DNA of 64,000 bases from Druceiella hillmani (GCA_039881145.1 JAYKKI010000007.1:42508001-42572000), one strand, 5' to 3'; shown: positions 1 to 12,265, counted from the first letter of the stretch. Notes: generated by a model not told the origin, from the letters alone. A program made the numbers and translations.

Positions 1-170
<170 letters not shown>

Positions 171-199
171 AAAACGATAGCAAAAATAAAATAATCATT

Positions 200-480
200 A
201 CTTCTTTTTTTAATTTGTAGCCATTGCAAAGTTATTAAAAGTAAACTATTAACTAAGATTGATATTTTTTCTGTGTTATCAAAATGAATGTCTTGTATGA
301 TCTTATCGAGTTTTACGTGTTTTTTTTTTCGATGACACAATCCGGTCTGCGACTTTATTAAATTAGCGTGTTATTGAATTACTATGTTTAAAGGATACAA
401 CGAGATACAATCTACACTTTGTTTTATCTTACTAGTACATAGAATTCTATAGAAATCGCAATTATAAAACTATTATAAAA
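200..480 (+). repeat. dispersed repeat, copy 1 (partner near 27,250-27,460)
   Basis: The stretch around AAAGGATACAACGA and CTACACTTTGTTTTATC recurs, diverged, near 27,360-27,410 in the same orientation. Both copies precede an AT-rich region. No coding potential or termini were recognised, so the repeat class is unknown. Confidence 0.6.
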
Positions 481-1617
481 AATAATATGGTTATTTATAA
501 AATATACTAGATGTCTTATTGGCATAATTGACCATTCAAATATAACGTTTATAAAGTTGGGGACTTCATTTTCACATTTTATTTACTGTATTTTTATTAT
601 TCGGAGAATAATACGATAGTTTAGTGTACCCCTTCCCCAACATTCCCGCTATTAAAACATACACCTTTTGTATGAAAAACACCTCCCTTTTTGTATGAAA
701 ACACCTCCGCTGATTGACAGATGAAAAGTAGGCATAGTATTAGGTAAAAGTAGGTAGTATTTATATGCCTATTTACATTTCTCCGCTTTAAATTCTTTTT
801 GAATGTTAGTATCAAACAAACTGGGTTAATTGTCGCAATCCCATTAGAAAGTGACTTAACTTAATATAATATGACGGGCTACAATTAAAGAGCGATTTAA
901 TATGTATTAAAGTAAATATTGTTATTTCGAACTATGTTTAAGTTAAAAGTATAGGTGACTAGTTAAAATCATTAATTACAAGTAAATAATTCCAATTATT
1001 CACTACAAACCGAAGGGTAAAGACTATTTTAGCGAAGGGTAAAATAGTTTTTTTTTGTAATATTAAAAGTTTGAAACTTTTTAATTTTAGGCCCTTTATC
1101 GTTAAATATACGTACATAGTACATGCTAATATGCTCTTATCTCATCAGGCGACAAAGGTAGCGAAGAGCCCTAAATTTATAAATTTTGAGTGTCATGAGG
1201 AGTGAAAAACGGATTATAAAAAAGCACCAATAGTCATGAGTACTGCCGATAGAACTGAAACTATGAAAAAGGGTGTTCTTTTAATTTTCAAATTAATGTA
1301 TTATCAATAATTAAAATTTCATAATTTGTAAATTAGTACCCGCTGTTGTACTGCTCAGTGATCTTACAACTGAATAATCAAAATAATAATCAAACTAAAA
1401 CCCAATTTTAACAATCCACAGTAACATACATTAAACTTTCCACATAGTAAATTTAACTTTATTTGTATAAATATAGCCAGCTTTAACTTACTTATACACA
1501 CTTACTTTAACTTTACTTGTACATATATAACTAATGTTGCACAACAGTTGGGTATATACAATCTGTTGGTGTATATGTGTATATGTGTATACAGGCAGTC
1601 TGTTGCCAGAGCAATAG

Positions 1618-1620
<3 letters not shown>
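481..1620. other. AT-rich stretch without recognised gene
   Basis: No convincing coding frame was seen on either strand. A short near-duplication (GCGAAGGGTAAA-like) lies around 1,010-1,050. Just before the next TA tract there are short GTATATGTGTATA runs. Confidence 0.6.

Positions 1621-1665
<45 letters not shown>
1621..1665. repeat. (TA)n microsatellite
   Basis: About 22 uninterrupted TA units. Four short open frames overlap it and all encode alternating Tyr-Ile from the repeat, so none is a gene. Confidence 0.95.
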
Positions 1666-1666
<1 letters not shown>

Positions 1667-2394
1667 TTTCACTATTGGCCAGGCCCAACACGCCATACTC
1701 ATAACTACAGATGTATTGTTAACATTAGAATGTCAGTGACGCGAACTTATATAATTTTTCCCTACCAAAAATCATTCAACGCGCCTGAAGCAGTTTTCAT
1801 TTCAAAAATGTCGATGAAATTACATCGATGAAATTTTGAAATTTGTGAGTATTTTCATTAACGAGACATTTTTAATTTTTTTTTAAATTGAAGAGTTTGA
1901 AAAGTCAAACGGTAAAAATATTTCTTTTTCAAAAACTTCTTTACCGATTCTATAAACTTCTCTAAGTAATATTGACGTGGAAACATCTATTCCCTCCTTA
2001 AGTATGTGATAGCTGTTCGAACTTTCTTGCGTTACAAAATATGTACAGATTTCAATCGCTCATAACTACGAGGCTAATAATGCTTTAACAATGGTTGAGC
2101 CTATAACCGATAGAGCATATCTGTCCGTTTCATGATGTATTTGTTTTGCCTATGATATCATCGGAATAGTGTAGGTGCATGCGCGTGATTGTTGCCAATT
2201 AGCGTTATGTAAAATTATAAACTAGTGTAGTGTAGCGTGAAAACGTGTTTAGCTAGGATGTCGATTTGAAGAACTTAAAGAACGCTGCTAGAATTCAAAG
2301 TGAAATAATAAAAATATTGGCCAGAATGTATGAAAAAATCGATATAAAATAGAACATTTCAAAAAAATTAAATGTGTCGTCTTGTACATTAATT
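1666..2394. other. no recognised gene
   Basis: AT-rich sequence with scattered short GC-richer words around 2,160-2,260. I see no supported coding frame, RNA gene or terminal repeat here. Confidence 0.5.
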
Positions 2395-2990
2395 ATAAAA
2401 ACGCAAATTAGAGAAAAGCTTACGTCATAAGGAATCCAAGAAACCTAAAAAGCCTAAGGCCGAGCGAATACGAGAACTACAACAGTATTGAAAATAAAAT
2501 GAAAAAACGACGCAAAGCGATTACGTAGCTAGCCTATCGAGATATATGATATATGAATGGAGTAGTAGGAAAACCAAATCAGAGGAAGGCTCACGTCAGA
2601 AAGAATCCAAGAAATCTAAAAAGTCTAGGGCCGAGCAAATGCGAGAGCGACGAAAAAAAATTAAAAATCAACGCAAAGCGACTACGTAGCTCATCAGGCA
2701 TCGACAAGCGACAGTCCACGGATCACGCGCAGGCCTCGTTGGAAGGCAATGCAGAAGACAGTGATAATATAAAGATCGTCGATAACGCGACAACGTCCGA
2801 CGAGTATGTATTGCGATCACCAATGGATCCTCCATTATCCGATCATCTCCATGATCCGCCACGGTAGACTATGATATTATTAAGCACCGTAGGTGCAACT
2901 AAAGCTCGATGTGTACTCCCGTTGTAACCTATTCTATTGGGCGCAGTAAACCAAAGTGTAAACGAACGCAGTTTCCAGAGAGATTGGTAA
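2395..2990 (+). pseudogene. degenerate duplicated coding fragment with a basic region
   Basis: Two direct copies of about 120 bp (2,413-2,535 and 2,584-2,700, offset about 171 bp) encode a lysine/arginine-rich stretch. In the second copy one frame reads SRAEQMRERRKK, like the AER.REYR basic motif seen in proteins linked to insect transposons. An open frame of 104 codons starting at ATG 2,553 runs through the second copy in a different frame and is probably a shadow. The first copy is broken by stops. The following DNA to about 2,990 is GC-richer and may be more of the same relic. I do not recognise the parent protein. The reading is an inference from composition and one short motif. Confidence 0.4.
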
Positions 2991-2999
2991 TTAAATTAT

Positions 3000-3464
3000 A
3001 TATTTATATGAAACACCTATTATGATTTTATCCCGACATTTTCACGAAAAATCTACAGCTTGGACTCGAACTCTGCCTTTCGGTGTTTTTTTTTAACTAT
3101 TTAACTTCTCAACTTTAGTTACACTTTTGTACAAACGGTTGTATTATAAAATCTGATTAGTTTTCATAGTGAAACTAATGATCAATTTAAAAAAAAATTT
3201 AATTTATGTTACTTATGCGAGGAGTATAAGAAGTATTGTTGATTTAAATTATTGGTATAATCGGTTCAATAGCCGTCGCTTCATAAATTATAAGTGTAAA
3301 TAAAATAAATGAGAATTATTAACAACAATAATTTGTTCGTCACAAATATAAGTATCCAACCAAGTGTTCATTATAATTTACCTAGGACCAAGCACAGTAA
3401 ATATTATAAAGAGCGATGATCACCAAGTCAATTTTGTCTATTAGCTATTGTCTATTTCTTGAAA
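3000..3464. other. AT-rich, no recognised gene
   Basis: No coding frame was supported. On the minus strand a GAGTTCGAGTCC word near 3,061-3,075 resembles a tRNA B box, but no A box sits at the right distance. Confidence 0.5.
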
Positions 3465-3469
3465 TATTT

Positions 3470-3555
<86 letters not shown>
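3465..3555. repeat. (TA)n microsatellite
   Basis: TA repeat interrupted by a few AAA and CATTTA variants. Confidence 0.95.
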
Positions 3556-3557
<2 letters not shown>

Positions 3558-3709
3558 GTGCTCATAATGCTGATTAATGTCATTATCGTTTAGATGACAT
3601 TTTTTTGTAAACGTGAAAAAACTTAACTGTATGCGTGATGATTATCTGTAAAATCTTATCTCTAATAAAAACTATATCTTATCACTATTTCTAATATTTA
3701 AATCTTTAC

Positions 3710-3905
3710 GTAATGAATCCTATCTCTAATCAGATCTGTTGACGATTCGCAATCTATATATGTAACGTTTTTTCCATTATAAAAATGAGTTTATTAAACA
3801 CAGATGGAAATGTCTGTTACTTTCTTTTTATTTTATGAGGCCAAAAATATATCACAACTTGTTTTTCTGGGATAAATCTAATAAGGGTTACTCTAAAAGT
3901 AAATT
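3710..3905 (+). repeat. dispersed repeat shared with the interior of the large-TIR element
   Basis: The block containing ATGAGTTTATTAAACACAG and TATTTTATGAGGCCAAAAAT, up to AAGGGTTACTCT, is almost identical to 6,508-6,620, inside the element at 5,393-7,569. It is therefore probably a fragment of that family lying outside a complete copy. Confidence 0.8.
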
Positions 3906-5040
3906 CGGTTTGTCTATAATTTTCCTTCTATTTTGAAGTAATTTTACACATTTAGAATTTTACGAAAATCCTTCAGATGGTTAATTTTGACTACTACAAG
4001 TAATTGTCTTTCATTAGACCACGCCTGATGGGATAAAAATGTTTTTTTAGTATAGCACATACTTAACCTCCCAAAATAGCTGTTAAGTGGTTATCAGGTC
4101 TATGGATGTTACGAACAAACATTTTTATTTATTAATTAGGAAAATATTTTGTATTCAATATCTACTAGGATATGCCAAATTTCAAGTTTCTTTATAAATA
4201 TGAGGGTGTTTCTCCACTTTCTATAATAACCATTTATTTAATTATTAATTAAATTAATCAGACGATTCAATAGTTTTAATTAACTATAATATTTAATATA
4301 TATAAATATTTTATAAATTATATTTTTTTAATGAAATCGCTTCAGTATTAAGCTCGCGAAATTTTTTAATTCCTCAAAATAACTTTTTTATTCCCCCTTT
4401 TTCAAGGAATATCTACTTCAGAGTGCATTACTAAGTTTCCATGTGATTACTGATCATTTTCTGGTAAGGCAATTACGATTTTGGCAAAGCAAGATAGCAA
4501 CTCTCGTTATGGAATAATGCTATTAACATTTATAAAACTAACATTGATATACAGTGTTAGCTTTCAACGAAGTTATCTTCTAAACCTGGTAATAGACAAG
4601 TGAACAGCAAGCGAAGTCTTCACGTCGTTTATTGGCAATTTATTTTGTTTTTTTCTTTATCCGCCACCTCGTAACTAATGCAACCGTTCCTCGTTGCAAC
4701 CTTAAATGGCGAAGTCGCCTTTGAATGTTAGATTAAAATGTTCTTCGTTAGAGCGGGATGTAAGGGTCCCGATTAACCATCTGTCAGTGATATTGTTTAG
4801 TGAAGCAACACTCTCTAGCATCTGTCAGAGGCAGTGCGGTCTCCGCGAGCTAATGATCAATTAAACTGAAGTCACGGAACGGAGGAAGATAGTTTTGTAC
4901 ATTTAATCCGAAGGTACTCCTTGTAGTTATTTTTTTTACTTACAGACTTTGATATCTGTACGTTTCTTGTACGTGACAGAAAATAGCAAACATTATTGAA
5001 TGTAAGAAAGCATACTACTTTAACTTGTATTGCGAATGGA
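3906..5040. other. no recognised gene
   Basis: AT-rich DNA with a GC-richer island at roughly 4,560-4,870. The island shares a word (AGCGAAGTCTTCACGT) with about 6,423-6,440. No open frame there is convincing. Confidence 0.5.
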
Positions 5041-5390
5041 TGTGAGAATAACCAACTAAACATGTATTGATTTTATGAATTAATTAAATGCTTTTACACA
5101 ACACACTGTACAATATTTAAGCATTGTAAATTATTTTGGTTGATTACAATAATATATTGGAGAGATGTTAGTGACGTAACTCAACTGTGTCGTTCCGTCT
5201 ATTACAGGTAAGAAAACATAACTTGTAGTACAAGTGAATAGGAGAATAACCAACTAAACACTGTATTGCTTTTATGAATCATTGAAATGCTTTTACACAA
5301 CACACTGTACAATATTTGAGCATTGTAAATTAATTTGGTTGATCACAATAATATATTAGAGAGACGTTAGTGATGTAACACAACTCAACT
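5041..5390 (+). repeat. imperfect tandem duplication, about 195-bp period
   Basis: The block from GAATAACCAACTAAACA through CTTTTACACAACACACTG and ATTGTAAATTA to the TTAGTGA(C/T)GTAAC end occurs twice, at about 5,045-5,185 and 5,240-5,385, with a few substitutions. It abuts the left end of the large-TIR element. Confidence 0.85.
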
Positions 5391-5392
5391 CG

Positions 5393-5414
5393 CCAGAACC
5401 AATTACTGAATAAT

Positions 5415-5501
<87 letters not shown>

Positions 5502-5966
5502 TATACATATGTATTATACCCCGACTTTACACAAATGTTATAATCACTTGGAAATCGTAGAAAGCCTATTTGTTGTCTCCATCTTTATAATTTCAGATTT
5601 ATTATTATTTCTGATAGCAGATTTAATGGGTAGCAAGGCCTTCTACAAATTGATTTTTTAAATTCCATCGTACTTAAAATCCTTTTTTAGATTACTTAAG
5701 CAAAACACGGAACAAGTGGGCCATTCCTTAAGATATTTTGTCTGACCAGCTGTTAGAATTTAAAATAACAGTTTTAAATTTATTTTAATGAACTTTTGTA
5801 TGCACTTGCTTCACATAGAGATCTCAATTAATACATAGGAAATGATTAAAAACAACAATTTTTTGAAAATTCTAGAAAATTATTGAAAACGACATAATTC
5901 GCTTTCGATTTTGTTTGCACGTAATTTACTTTTTTCACCGAAAAATGTTTGTATGTCTGTATACTG
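5393..5966 (+). repeat. left inverted arm of the large-TIR element
   Basis: Pairs with 7,032-7,569 on the opposite strand. Shared words include ATTTGTTGTCTCCATCTT-like, TGTTAGAATTTAAAATAACAG-like and CAATTAATACATAGGAAAT-like segments in inverse order. A (TA)n tract at about 5,418-5,515 lies inside the arm. Confidence 0.85.
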
Positions 5967-5984
5967 AATTAGTGATGTGTGGCA

Positions 5985-6051
5985 ATTGTCGCCTTTCGAT
6001 CTATTTATTATATAGACGGAAACTAGCGTCTTATCTACTGCGCTACGGGTC
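5985..6051 (-). other. tRNA-like pol III promoter sequence (A and B boxes)
   Basis: On the minus strand GACCCG is followed by TAGCGCAGTAG (6,035-6,045), a full match to the A-box consensus TRGYNNARNNG. AGATCGAAAGG (5,992-6,002) is a partial B box, 32 nt further on. A folded tRNA is not supported because acceptor and T stems do not pair convincingly. It may be a tRNA-derived SINE head captured in the element. Confidence 0.4.
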
Positions 6052-7031
6052 ATTGTATACAATGCTGAAGTGCATATAAATAAGGCAGAACATTAACATT
6101 AAAGTTTTCCTTGTTTTTTTCCAAATAAATATAACAAATATTAAAGATGATTACAGAAAATATACAACTAAATAAAAGAAAAGTTTAGCTGTCTAAAAAA
6201 ACCGTCGTAAACAAGACATATATTCTATATTGTCAGATAACACCAACACTTAATTATTTGAAAAGAAAATAACATGTCACAATGTTTATTTTTTTTATTA
6301 GCCTTATACCAAATATCGTACAGGCACGTATAAGTATATTTATATATAAAGCAATCAAAGATACTTCTAATCACAATCGCAGCCGGCTCTATTCTAACAA
6401 AAATAAGATCAGGTGCACAATAAGCGAAGTCTTCACGTTGTTCAGGGTAACAAAAATAAGATTAGGTGACGATTTGCAATGTATATATAAATTTTTTTTC
6501 ATAATAAAAATGAGTTTATTAAACACAGATGGAAATATCTGTTACTTTCTTTTTATTTTATGAGGCCAAAAATATATCACAACTTGTTTTTCTGGGATAA
6601 ATCTAATAAGGGTTACTCTCATATTAAATACAAGTAAATTCCATGTGTTTGTACAATGACTCTAACGCCTTATAAAATGAACGAGTAGCAAACATAGTCT
6701 AGATATTTTACGTGTTGAAATTTTGAGAATTTCCTCGAAATATTTTATACCTCTGCATTTCGCGTAATAAAATTGAAGGCTTGTTCAATTTTTCCCTCTA
6801 AATTTCACAATTTATATTAGTAACATAATGGTGTAATACTAACTTTTATAACATTATTTACAGTGACTGTTTATTACGCTAACATAGTGATTACAATACA
6901 CTGTTTAATGACATCGTGGGTATAATACAACGCGCTTTGTAAATAGTGGCCAATTAATTATATATATTGTGCCAGCTATATTTTAACTGTCGAATTGGTC
7001 TGTGTACAAGCATTCCCTTTTGAAATGAAAT

Positions 7032-7481
7032 GCAGTATATAGACATACAAACATTTTTCGAAGAAAAAACGTGCGTGCAAACGAAATCGAAAGCGAATAA
7101 ATAATTACCAAGAGTTTTCAAGAATTTGTTATTTTCAATAATTTCCTATGTATTAATTGAGATCTCTATGTGACGCAAGTACCTACAAAAGTTCATTAAA
7201 ATAAATTTAAAACTGTTATTTCAAATTCTAACAGCTGGTCAAACAGAAAACATTAGGGAATGGCCCCCTTGTTCCGTGTTTCGCTTAGGCAACCTAAAAA
7301 ACGACTTTAAGTGCGACGGAATATAAAAAAAACTGTAGAAGGTCTGGCTGTCCATTAAATCTGTAGTCAGAAAAAGCAAAAATTCTGAAATTATGAAGAT
7401 GGAGACAACGAATAGGCTTTCTACGATTTACAAGTGATTATAACATTTGTGTATAGTCGGGGTATAATACATATGTATATG

Positions 7482-7551
<70 letters not shown>

Positions 7552-7569
7552 TTCAGTAATTAGTTCAGG
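7032..7569 (-). repeat. right inverted arm of the large-TIR element
   Basis: Inverse of 5,393-5,966, with small indels and substitutions throughout. The (TA)n tract at about 7,466-7,547 occupies the same position as in the left arm, so the tract belongs to the element. Confidence 0.85.
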
Positions 7570-9466
7570 TTTTGCTTGAAGGGAATACGTGCGGTGAATG
7601 TGCCATTAGCATAATGTTCTCTGTCGAGTTTGTTTGAATGAAAGAGTAGCTATTAAGTACGTTGGAATTTATTTGGGAACTCATATAAAGGTTTAAATCG
7701 TAAAAATTTACACATCACTGTTAATAGTATATTGTCAACTAATATTGGCAAAAAATTTCAACTTGAGTGCAATGATACTTGCATTTCTATAATAATTTCG
7801 GTAAGGTTATATTTAAAAGTAGGAAAAATTAATACTTTGTAGAACCAGTTCGGTGTCTTCTTTTAAATTATAAATTATACGGAATATGTAAGGCATAAAA
7901 AAGAGAGACCTTAAACTCTCACTGATTTTTAGGCTTGTCAATAAAAAAGAGAGATCTTTAACTCCATTTGATCTTTATGAGATTTTTTAAGGGTTTTGAG
8001 AGCATATACGAACATAAAATCTTATTGACAACATAAATATTTATTATTCACATAAAATATATTATAAATAATCAATAGGATAGTAGTAAAGAGTAAAACG
8101 TAAAAAGTAATAACAGTAGGAGCAAAGGAATTCAAATAACCTTCTGAAGAGATAGTTTTAAAGATCCATACCATTGCAAAGTAAAATGCCCCTAAATAGA
8201 TTAGTTGTAGGTGGATATAAGGCGACAAATTTAAGTTCATGAGCTCATAGATACTTATTCAAGAGTAAAAGAAATGAAATTTTCCTGTTTGTAACTTAAA
8301 ATCGATAAAAAATGACATTTATGATATCAATGATAAGTGGGAAAGAGATGAAGCAGCAGTTGTATTGAAGTGGAAAACGTTGACCTCTTGGTCCTCTCTG
8401 ACCTTTCGGACCTCTCGGGGCCTTTCGCTTATGTAATCATATTACTTCAGCTCCTCTAGTTGAGTTAGGAACTTGGAATTTGGCACTTGGATAGTACCCG
8501 AGTTATAGACATCTAAAAGACATCGCCAGTTTTTTGTTTAATTACCACAACAATTAGAAAAATCGAGCAATTAGGTAGTATTCTCTTAGTTTGGCGCTTC
8601 TTCCAGTGTACTGGTTTTGAAAGTAGGTACTGGTTTCGCATCTAAGAATCAATACCCTTAATTTTTTTTATTGATATAAAACAAACTATTAATTTGTTTA
8701 TAAATGTAGCAAAATCCTTCAGGTTATAACTATAACCAAAAAATCTACTTTTTTTATTATTTATGAATATTCAATAAATAGGTAAGCACGGAAGCATTTC
8801 CACAATTTTTATATAATTTGCATTATTTTGAAGTCCGAATAAGTGCTCAGTTACCTATTTTAATTTTATTTGGTTCTGCAAATTATTAGAACACAAAAAA
8901 TAAGTAATTAGCTGATGTCGATATCTTTTCTGCAACATTCCTAACGAAACCGCAAATACAGCGCCAACTAGTGATAATTTAATTAGTAGTTATTTCTGTA
9001 AATATACATATAAAATGTCTTGTTTTTATTCCTTGACCTCTCCTCATAATTTAGGGTTATTTTAACTTATTGCGATCTATGTTTTAAAGTAAGTTATAGA
9101 GTAAACGGATAGATGACAATGATCATTCATGCTATAAGGAAAAAATTTATGGCATGTCAGCGATTTGGTCATGAAAGGCTAGGTGTGAGTATAATATTAA
9201 TGCCAAACTCATGATCCGCACATGAAGATGCAACAAACTAGTTTCAATGGGTCAATTGCAGCGAACAGAACCGCGAGAACGAATACACCTTCATCCGGAG
9301 TTATTCGGATGAAGGTCTAATCCACACGCTTGACTGCCTTCCACTATATCACCTACACCATCATGTAAACATATGACAATTGGCGTCGTTCTGACTTTCT
9401 GATGTAAAGCGTACTGATCGGTTAACATAGGCTAGTGCGACTTTTCAGTCACGCAGTCTATTGCTC
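7570..9466. other. no recognised gene
   Basis: AT-rich. Around 7,900-7,960 AAAAAAGAGAGA(C/T)CTT(T/A)AACTC occurs twice. Around 8,375-8,430 there is a pyrimidine-rich quasi-repeat of GACCTCT/GACCTTTCGG words. A small hairpin with 10-bp arms (CCTTCATCCG / CGGATGAAGG) lies at 9,288-9,315. No coding frame is supported. Confidence 0.5.
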
Positions 9467-9469
9467 TTA

Positions 9470-9688
9470 CGCCCGTATGCACGACACACGGTCAGGACTC
9501 TCAGTCGGATTTAATGACAGTTAAAAATGTATTTTGTATGGGTACTTTAGAAATTGGACCGTGCAATACGGTACGGTTGGTAAATTTGATTCTTGTTCTG
9601 AGTCGACTGGCAGTTAATGAAAAACAGAAAGACGTTTTTAACTCACAGTAAGTCTGACAGTCTTGACCGTGTGTGGTGTATATGGGCG
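9470..9688. mobile_element. 219-bp MITE, PIF/Harbinger-like
   Basis: Inverted termini CGCCCGTATGCACGACACAC and its imperfect inverse (CGCCCATATACACCACACAC) extend for roughly 40 bp through CGGTCA(G/A)GACT. The element is bounded by TTA at 9,467-9,469 and TTA at 9,689-9,691. A 3-bp TTA/TAA target duplication and short length are typical of PIF/Harbinger MITEs. There is no coding capacity. Confidence 0.75.
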
Positions 9689-9691
9689 TTA

Positions 9692-10849
9692 GTAATATGG
9701 TAAATAAGCTAGGGGACTGAGATCCGAATCTTAGTATGCATATCGAAATAGTTATTAATACTTATCAAATCCCACAGTTTAATTTTTTATGTTTAAAAAA
9801 GCCCTAACCTTTACCTTAGTTTGAGAATTTTTTTTGTTAATTTCCCTAATGTATTAAATATTTTAAAGTTTAACATTAATAAAAGCTTAAAACTAATATT
9901 TATTTATTATTTAAAACATAACTATGGAAACACGCTAGTTTACGTGGAATCAGTTAATGGTAAATAAAGCAAAATGAAGATTTATTTTAGCTTATTGGTT
10001 TACAAGAAGTTAACATATTTCGTTGTCTCAATTCTTGGTTAGTTATATGATTAGGTAGTGTAGATCTTGATACAGTAGATAATTTTAACTCGATTCCATT
10101 CTAGACTGTGGCATTGGAAAAAAAATTGGTTTGACGAATGTAGGCAGCTATCATCTATAATGAACGAGGGTCTCCAATAATACTAAAATAACTCCCTTTA
10201 ATGGTCGAAAGTTTCATAACGATAATAGCGTCAAACAAAACACTGCTCTTGACGAATAGCATTTAAAATTAATTAATACTATAGCTGAAAATGAACAGAA
10301 GTTCAGGATATGAATAGACAAGTTCTATTACGAACAGATATTGCGTTAAATGTAAACAGGAACTGTCTTTAGGCCCAATGTGTCCACCTTTCCCCTTTCT
10401 TCCAATCATATTAATCTGAACGTAACGCCTAAGTGACGAGCACATGTAGTTTATCTTCTATTAACCTGTTTTTTTTCTCATTTGAATTTCCCAATTTAAT
10501 TGTATTTGATAATAATGGTAATATATTAAGGAAAACATAATTTTTTAAGAAAATATTGATATAGTTACAACAAAATTTTTTATACTTAAAACTAAAAAAG
10601 CAACTAAGTTGACCTTTTGTATTATATAATAGCGGATTTCATTTTTATGTGTAAAAATGTTATTATTAGTTACTCTAACACTCTTCTCTATTTTCTCCTT
10701 ATATACAGTGAGAAAAGACGCTATAATAAATAAAACATAACTTTATTCAACTCGAACTCCAGTCGAAAGGTAGAAGAAGAGAACTGATATAATAAATTTA
10801 CATGTGTTAATTGTTAACGTTTCTCAAATAGCGGAAGGACAAATGAAAA
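9692..10849. other. no recognised gene
   Basis: AT-rich DNA. I see no supported gene, RNA or terminal repeat. Confidence 0.5.
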
Positions 10850-11310
10850 CATTGAAAATGATATAAGATACTACAATAAATTGTGAAAATATATAGAGAA
10901 GTATATAAAGGACATCGTTTAACATAATTATCGAGATACTTATTGATAAATTTAAACATTGAGACAATCGATAATTTACTACAATAAATTCGAATTGTGA
11001 AAATATATAGAGAAGTATATAAAGGACATCGTTTAACATCATTACCGAGAGAATTATTGATAAATGTAAACATTGAGACAATCGATAATATACTACAATA
11101 AATTCGAATTGTGGAAATAAATAGAGAAGTATATAAAGGACATCGTTTAACATCATTATCGAGAGACTTATTGATAAATGTAAACATTGAGACAACCGAT
11201 AATAGACTACAATAAATTCGAATTGTGAAAATATATAGAGAAGTATATAAATGACATCATTTAACATCATTATCGAGAGACTTATTTATATATGTGAACA
11301 TTGAGACAAA
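10850..11310 (+). repeat. 114-bp satellite, array 1 (about 4 units)
   Basis: The word GACATCGTTTAACAT starts at 10,911, 11,025 and 11,139, and a variant starts at 11,253, giving an exact 114-bp spacing. Each unit also carries AGAGAAGTATATAAA, AAATGTAAACATTGAGACAA and ATCGATAAT (ATCGATAAT is mutated in some units). Because 114 is 38 codons, long minus-strand open frames run through the array. They show a 38-residue periodicity and are not taken as genes. Confidence 0.95.
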
Positions 11311-11978
11311 TGCATAATGAGGATTCCGAATACATTTAGACATTTCTAATCATTACTATTTCTATTAAACTATTTGTAAATAATAATTTTTAATAATGTA
11401 AATATATTGCCTATTCTGTCTACATGTCTAACATATGGTGTATATTTAAATAATATAATTTCTCAACATGTGAATATATAAGATACTACAATAAATTGTG
11501 AAAATATATAGAGAAGTATATAAAGGACATCGTTTAACATCATTATCGAGAGACTTATTGGTAAATTTCAACATTGAGACAATCGATAATATACTACAAT
11601 AAATTCGAATTGTGAAAATATATAGAGAAGTATATAAAGGACATCGTTTAACATCATTATCGAGAGAATTATTGATAAATGTAAACATTGAGACAATCGA
11701 TAATATACTACAATAAATTCGAATTGTGGAAATATATAGAGAAGTATATAAATTACATCATTTAACATCATTATCGAGAGACTTATTTATATATGTGAAC
11801 ATTGAGACAAATGCATTATGAGGATTCCGAATACATTTAGACATATCTAATCAATAGTATTTCTATTAAACTATTTGTAAATAATAATTTTTAATAATGT
11901 AAATATATTGCCTATTGTATCTACATGTCTAACATATGGTGTATATTTAAATAATATAATTTCTCAACATGTGAATAT
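11309..11978 (+). repeat. 114-bp satellite, array 2, with duplicated 170-bp spacer
   Basis: A spacer beginning AAATGCATAATGAGGATTCC and ending near CTCAACATGTGAATATATA occurs at 11,309-11,479 and again at 11,808-11,978, offset by 499 bp. A second 114-bp array (GACATCGTTTAACAT at 11,526 and 11,640, variant at 11,754) lies between them. The array end plus spacer was duplicated as one larger block. Confidence 0.93.
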
Positions 11979-12265
11979 ATAAATATATTGTCAAGTATAT
12001 ATTTCACATACATAGTAAATACAGAACACAAGTTATTTTTGCAGCAGAGTTATGTCGTTTGTATCCGGTTTCTATTATTTTTTTACAGCCCCGACTACAT
12101 ATCACAAGTTGAACGACAGTTATTAGTAAACTAGTAGGACTTACTTAGGTTAGGGTGATTCATAAAATTCAAGTTTTAATTGTTTTAACTCTCAACCCAT
12201 AATATGATTCTATCTACCAAAATAATTATTTGTTTTAAATTTCAGATTTTTTAATTAATATTTAA

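Larger units (their letters stand above)
5393..7569. mobile_element. 2.2-kb non-autonomous element with ~540-580-bp inverted arms
   Basis: The outer ends CCAGAACCAATTACTGAATA (5,393) and its inverse (ending 7,569) are near-perfect inverted copies. Each is followed inward by a long (TA)n tract and then about 450 bp of matching inverted sequence. About 1.06 kb of unique interior remains, with no transposase. Parts of the interior recur at 3,710-3,905 and 33,380-34,095, so the family is multicopy. Flanking target-site duplication was not obvious. The architecture fits a foldback or long-TIR DNA transposon. The superfamily cannot be assigned without the autonomous partner. Confidence 0.8.

Noticed and set aside
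1488..1831. Several small frames on both strands around 1.5-1.8 kb
   Set aside because: All run through the TA microsatellite and encode Tyr-Ile alternation.
3055..3080. tRNA B-box word on the minus strand
   Set aside because: No A box at a suitable distance and no cloverleaf.
5985..6051. Functional tRNA gene
   Set aside because: A box is good but the stems do not pair and the B box is only partial; kept as a tRNA-like sequence.
10807..11771. Long minus-strand open frames of 126 and 148 codons
   Set aside because: They follow the 114-bp satellite period (38 codons) and encode only its repeats in two frames at once.
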